This document shows, one piece after another, positions 62,102 to 64,000 of a stretch of DNA of 64,000 bases. The notes under the pieces were generated by a model. The model worked only from the letters and a program-made list of their open reading frames with translations. It made no database searches and was not told the DNA's origin. Position numbers and translations under genes: made by a program. How positions within the stretch are numbered: position 1 is the stretch's first letter; each line of letters starts with the position of its first letter. The stretch is from Pseudomonas sp. 6D_7.1_Bac1 (GTDB taxonomy: Bacteria; Pseudomonadota; Gammaproteobacteria; Pseudomonadales; Pseudomonadaceae): the NCBI RefSeq assembly GCF_025465945.1, contig NZ_JANLNW010000011.1:62001-126000 (forward strand), written 5' to 3'.

Positions 62102-63133
62102 ATGCAGACACTCGGCTACACCTCGGTCCCCCCTCTGCTGAAGTACCTGCGTCATGCCGAACAACTCGGCATTCCCACCGCCCCAGCCCTGGCGGCCGCC
62201 GGGCTTGAGGCACAGCAACTGAGCGACAACTCCCTGCGCCTGCCGGGCAAGGCCCACGAACAGTTGCTGGACTATCTGTGCGAGCACTCCGGCGATCCTC
62301 TGTTCGGGCTGAATTCGGCACGTTACGTGTTGCCCAACTCCTGGAGCGTGCTGGGTTACATCACCATGAATTGCGCGACCCTCGGCGAGGCGATGAACCG
62401 CATCATGCCGTTCGAAAAGCTGGTGGGTGACATGGGGGTCAGCCGCGCCGAAATGGCGCAAGGCCAGGTACGGCTGATCTGGAACTGTCGCCATCAGCGC
62501 CCTGAAACTCGTCGGCACATGGTGGAAAACGTTCTGGCATCCTGGCTGGTGTACGCCCGCTGGATCGCCGACATGCAGGTCTCGCCCGCCGCCGTCTGGT
62601 TCGAACACTCGCTGCCGAGCGCAATCGAGTGCTCGCAGTACGAGGACTTTTTTGGCTGCCCGGTGCTCTTCGATCAGGCGTGTTCGGCCCTGGTGGCGCC
62701 ACTGGACTACCTGCAACTGCCCTTGCGCCAGGCCGATGCCCAACTCTTGCGTACCCTGGAAGAACACGCGCTGGGCCTGATGGCTTCGCTGGACGATGCG
62801 CCACTGCCGCTGCGCGTGAAAAACGCCCTGCGCCAATTGCTCAAGGAAGGGCTGCCGCGCAAGGAGCAGGTGGCCGAACAGTTCGCCATGTCAGTGCGTA
62901 CGCTGCAGCGGCAATTGCAGCAGGCCGGCACCTCCTATCAACAGATCCTCGACGATCTGCGCCAAGAGCTCGCCGAGCATTATCTGTTGCACAGCGAACT
63001 GCCGATCCAGGACATCGCCCAGTACCTGGGCTTCACCGAGCCACGCTCGTTTCACCGCACGTTCAAGAGCCGCACCGGCATGCCGCCTGGCGAGTACCGC
63101 CAGACTTACCTCACAGCGCCTTCGCCACGCTGA
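62102..63133 (+). CDS. AraC-family regulator (OruR/ArgR-like Arabinose_bd type)
   Basis: 343 residues. The N-terminal ligand domain (LLKYLRHAEQLGIPTAPALA, YVLPNSWSVLGYITMNCATL, GEAMNRI) is the Arabinose_bd type seen in OruR-like regulators; the C-terminus has KEQVAEQFAMSVRTLQRQLQ and IQDIAQYLGFTEPRSFHRTF helix-turn-helix units. AGGA lies before ATG 62102; a longer frame starts at 62027. It is divergent from the oxidase/dehydrogenase/kinase operon and so is its likely regulator, responding to the substrate. Confidence 0.9.
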   Translation: MQTLGYTSVPPLLKYLRHAEQLGIPTAPALAAAGLEAQQLSDNSLRLPGKAHEQLLDYLCEHSGDPLFGLNSARYVLPNSWSVLGYITMNCATLGEAMNRIMPFEKLVGDMGVSRAEMAQGQVRLIWNCRHQRPETRRHMVENVLASWLVYARWIADMQVSPAAVWFEHSLPSAIECSQYEDFFGCPVLFDQACSALVAPLDYLQLPLRQADAQLLRTLEEHALGLMASLDDAPLPLRVKNALRQLLKEGLPRKEQVAEQFAMSVRTLQRQLQQAGTSYQQILDDLRQELAEHYLLHSELPIQDIAQYLGFTEPRSFHRTFKSRTGMPPGEYRQTYLTAPSPR

Positions 63134-63321
63134 TGCATGACGCCCGGTCGGATACCGTTTACCGCTGGGCAGCCAGACGCCCAAGGTATTGCGCTTCTTC
63201 AACGGCAGACAGTCTGTCGTCAAGTGCTTCAAGCTTCGTCCGGCGAATGTCAAAATCCCCACAAGACTATTAATAAACATTACCATTTGCGACGTAATAG
63301 TCGAAAACGATGAGGAATCGA

Positions 63322-64000
63322 ATGCGCAGGCCTGCTGTATTTTTTTTGGCATCCATGCTGACAGCGTGCGGGACTGGGCTGCCCGTCGAGAATACTAAAG
63401 CAGTGGAAAACGTAGCGTCCAAGAGTGGGCATACCCCACTGAACATGGATGGTTATACCGCGAACAAACTGGATGCCCTGCTCAAAGAACGCTCAGCGAC
63501 CCATCCCGACGACATAGGGCAGATGAACAATCTGATCTCACGCGAGTTTTTGGGGCTGCCCTATGTCGCGAACAGGTTGCAGGGCTCTGCTACCACGCCG
63601 GAGAAGCTGGTAGTCGACTTCAGGGGCCTGGACTGTTTCACCTATCTGGATTACGTCGAAGCGCTGAGAAAGTCCACCAATGAAGCGGACTTCGTCAAGA
63701 GCCTCATTCAGACGCGTTATGTGAACGGCAATCTCGATTTCCTGCATCGCCGGCACTTCTTCACAGACTGGTCGCAGGCCGAGCAAAAACTGGCCGACGA
63801 CGTCACCGCTCAAATCAGCCCTCATGCGGTAACCGTGGTTAAAAGCCTCAACCGCAAAGCAGATGGCAGCGCCTACTTGCCTGGCGTGCCCATGATCGAA
63901 CGCAGTATTACCTATATCCCTAGCGCTTTTGTTAACGACCAAGTGATCAGCCGCTTGCAGACGGGTGACTACGTCGGCATCTACACCCAGGTCGCGGGTC
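63322..64000 (+). CDS. DUF1460 lipoprotein (amidase-like), cut by window edge
   Basis: 226 codons visible and open at the right edge. Signal MRRPAVFFLASMLTACG has lipobox LTAC. FRGLDCFTYLDYVEALRKS carries the Cys of the DUF1460 NlpC/P60-like fold, and FLHRRHFFTDW holds a candidate catalytic His (RxHxF). These proteins resemble N-acetylmuramoyl-L-alanine amidases of the periplasm. GAGGA precedes ATG 63322; ATG 63310 is an alternative. Confidence 0.85.
   Translation, partial: MRRPAVFFLASMLTACGTGLPVENTKAVENVASKSGHTPLNMDGYTANKLDALLKERSATHPDDIGQMNNLISREFLGLPYVANRLQGSATTPEKLVVDFRGLDCFTYLDYVEALRKSTNEADFVKSLIQTRYVNGNLDFLHRRHFFTDWSQAEQKLADDVTAQISPHAVTVVKSLNRKADGSAYLPGVPMIERSITYIPSAFVNDQVISRLQTGDYVGIYTQVAG

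Overview
The window looks like a Pseudomonas chromosome (fluorescens-like, by gene content) carrying an accessory island. Core-style genes with high GC and strong Pseudomonas character start at about 50.2 kb and run to the right edge. Everything to the left is mosaic: an integrase end, defence-type genes, broken transposons, low-GC cargo, a large biosynthetic locus and a satellite-like element. A tRNA/tmRNA-like 3' end followed by a strong terminator (about 50.06-50.12 kb) is the likely right junction of the island.

Layout. 0-13.4 kb: tyrosine recombinase 3' end, OLD-type ATPase/TOPRIM nuclease, HEPN-motif protein, glycine-zipper/zinc-ribbon protein and DUF932 protein, XRE repressor, formyltransferase with a sialic-acid-synthase (PseI-like) stump, MORN-like lipoprotein, IS66 and group II intron debris, a TolC-type outer membrane factor, and the 3' part of a large type-I-secreted adhesin fused to a second DUF932 fragment.

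13.77-45.37 kb is the most notable system: about 29 genes for a small secreted metabolite made without modular NRPS/PKS proteins. It has three free carrier proteins, a type III PLP decarboxylase, one acyl-CoA-ligase-like and two DltA-like adenylation enzymes, four KASIII-like proteins with the active-site Cys and two without it (arranged as two adjacent pairs), two acyl-CoA dehydrogenases plus a half-length relative, a P450, a MupA-like flavin monooxygenase, two alpha/beta hydrolases, a VOC protein and an Sfp-type PPTase. A MacAB/HlyD-type exporter operon also encodes an NtrC-family regulator, an NtrY-like sensor kinase and the PPTase. That operon and a divergent AraC-type regulator are each preceded by an excellent sigma-54 promoter, with palindromes between them. 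Synthesis, export, sensing and transcription are thus linked in one locus, which suggests an autoinduced signal or antibiotic. The plan (two-component system plus AraC regulator plus carrier-protein chemistry) recalls the Vfm quorum-sensing locus of Dickeya; this comparison is from memory and unverified.

45.4-50.1 kb: REP-like sequence, C-terminal fragment of a ketosynthase, IS5 and IS3 remnants, and a P4-satellite-like set (inovirus Gp2/YagK-like protein, AlpA regulator, ribbon-helix-helix protein). 50.2-64 kb: EamA exporter with divergent AraC regulator; DUF1329 and DUF1302 outer-envelope proteins with a phospholipase C-like protein; a kinase / glycerol-3-phosphate dehydrogenase-like / alkyl-DHAP-synthase-like operon with divergent AraC regulator; and the start of a DUF1460 lipoprotein.
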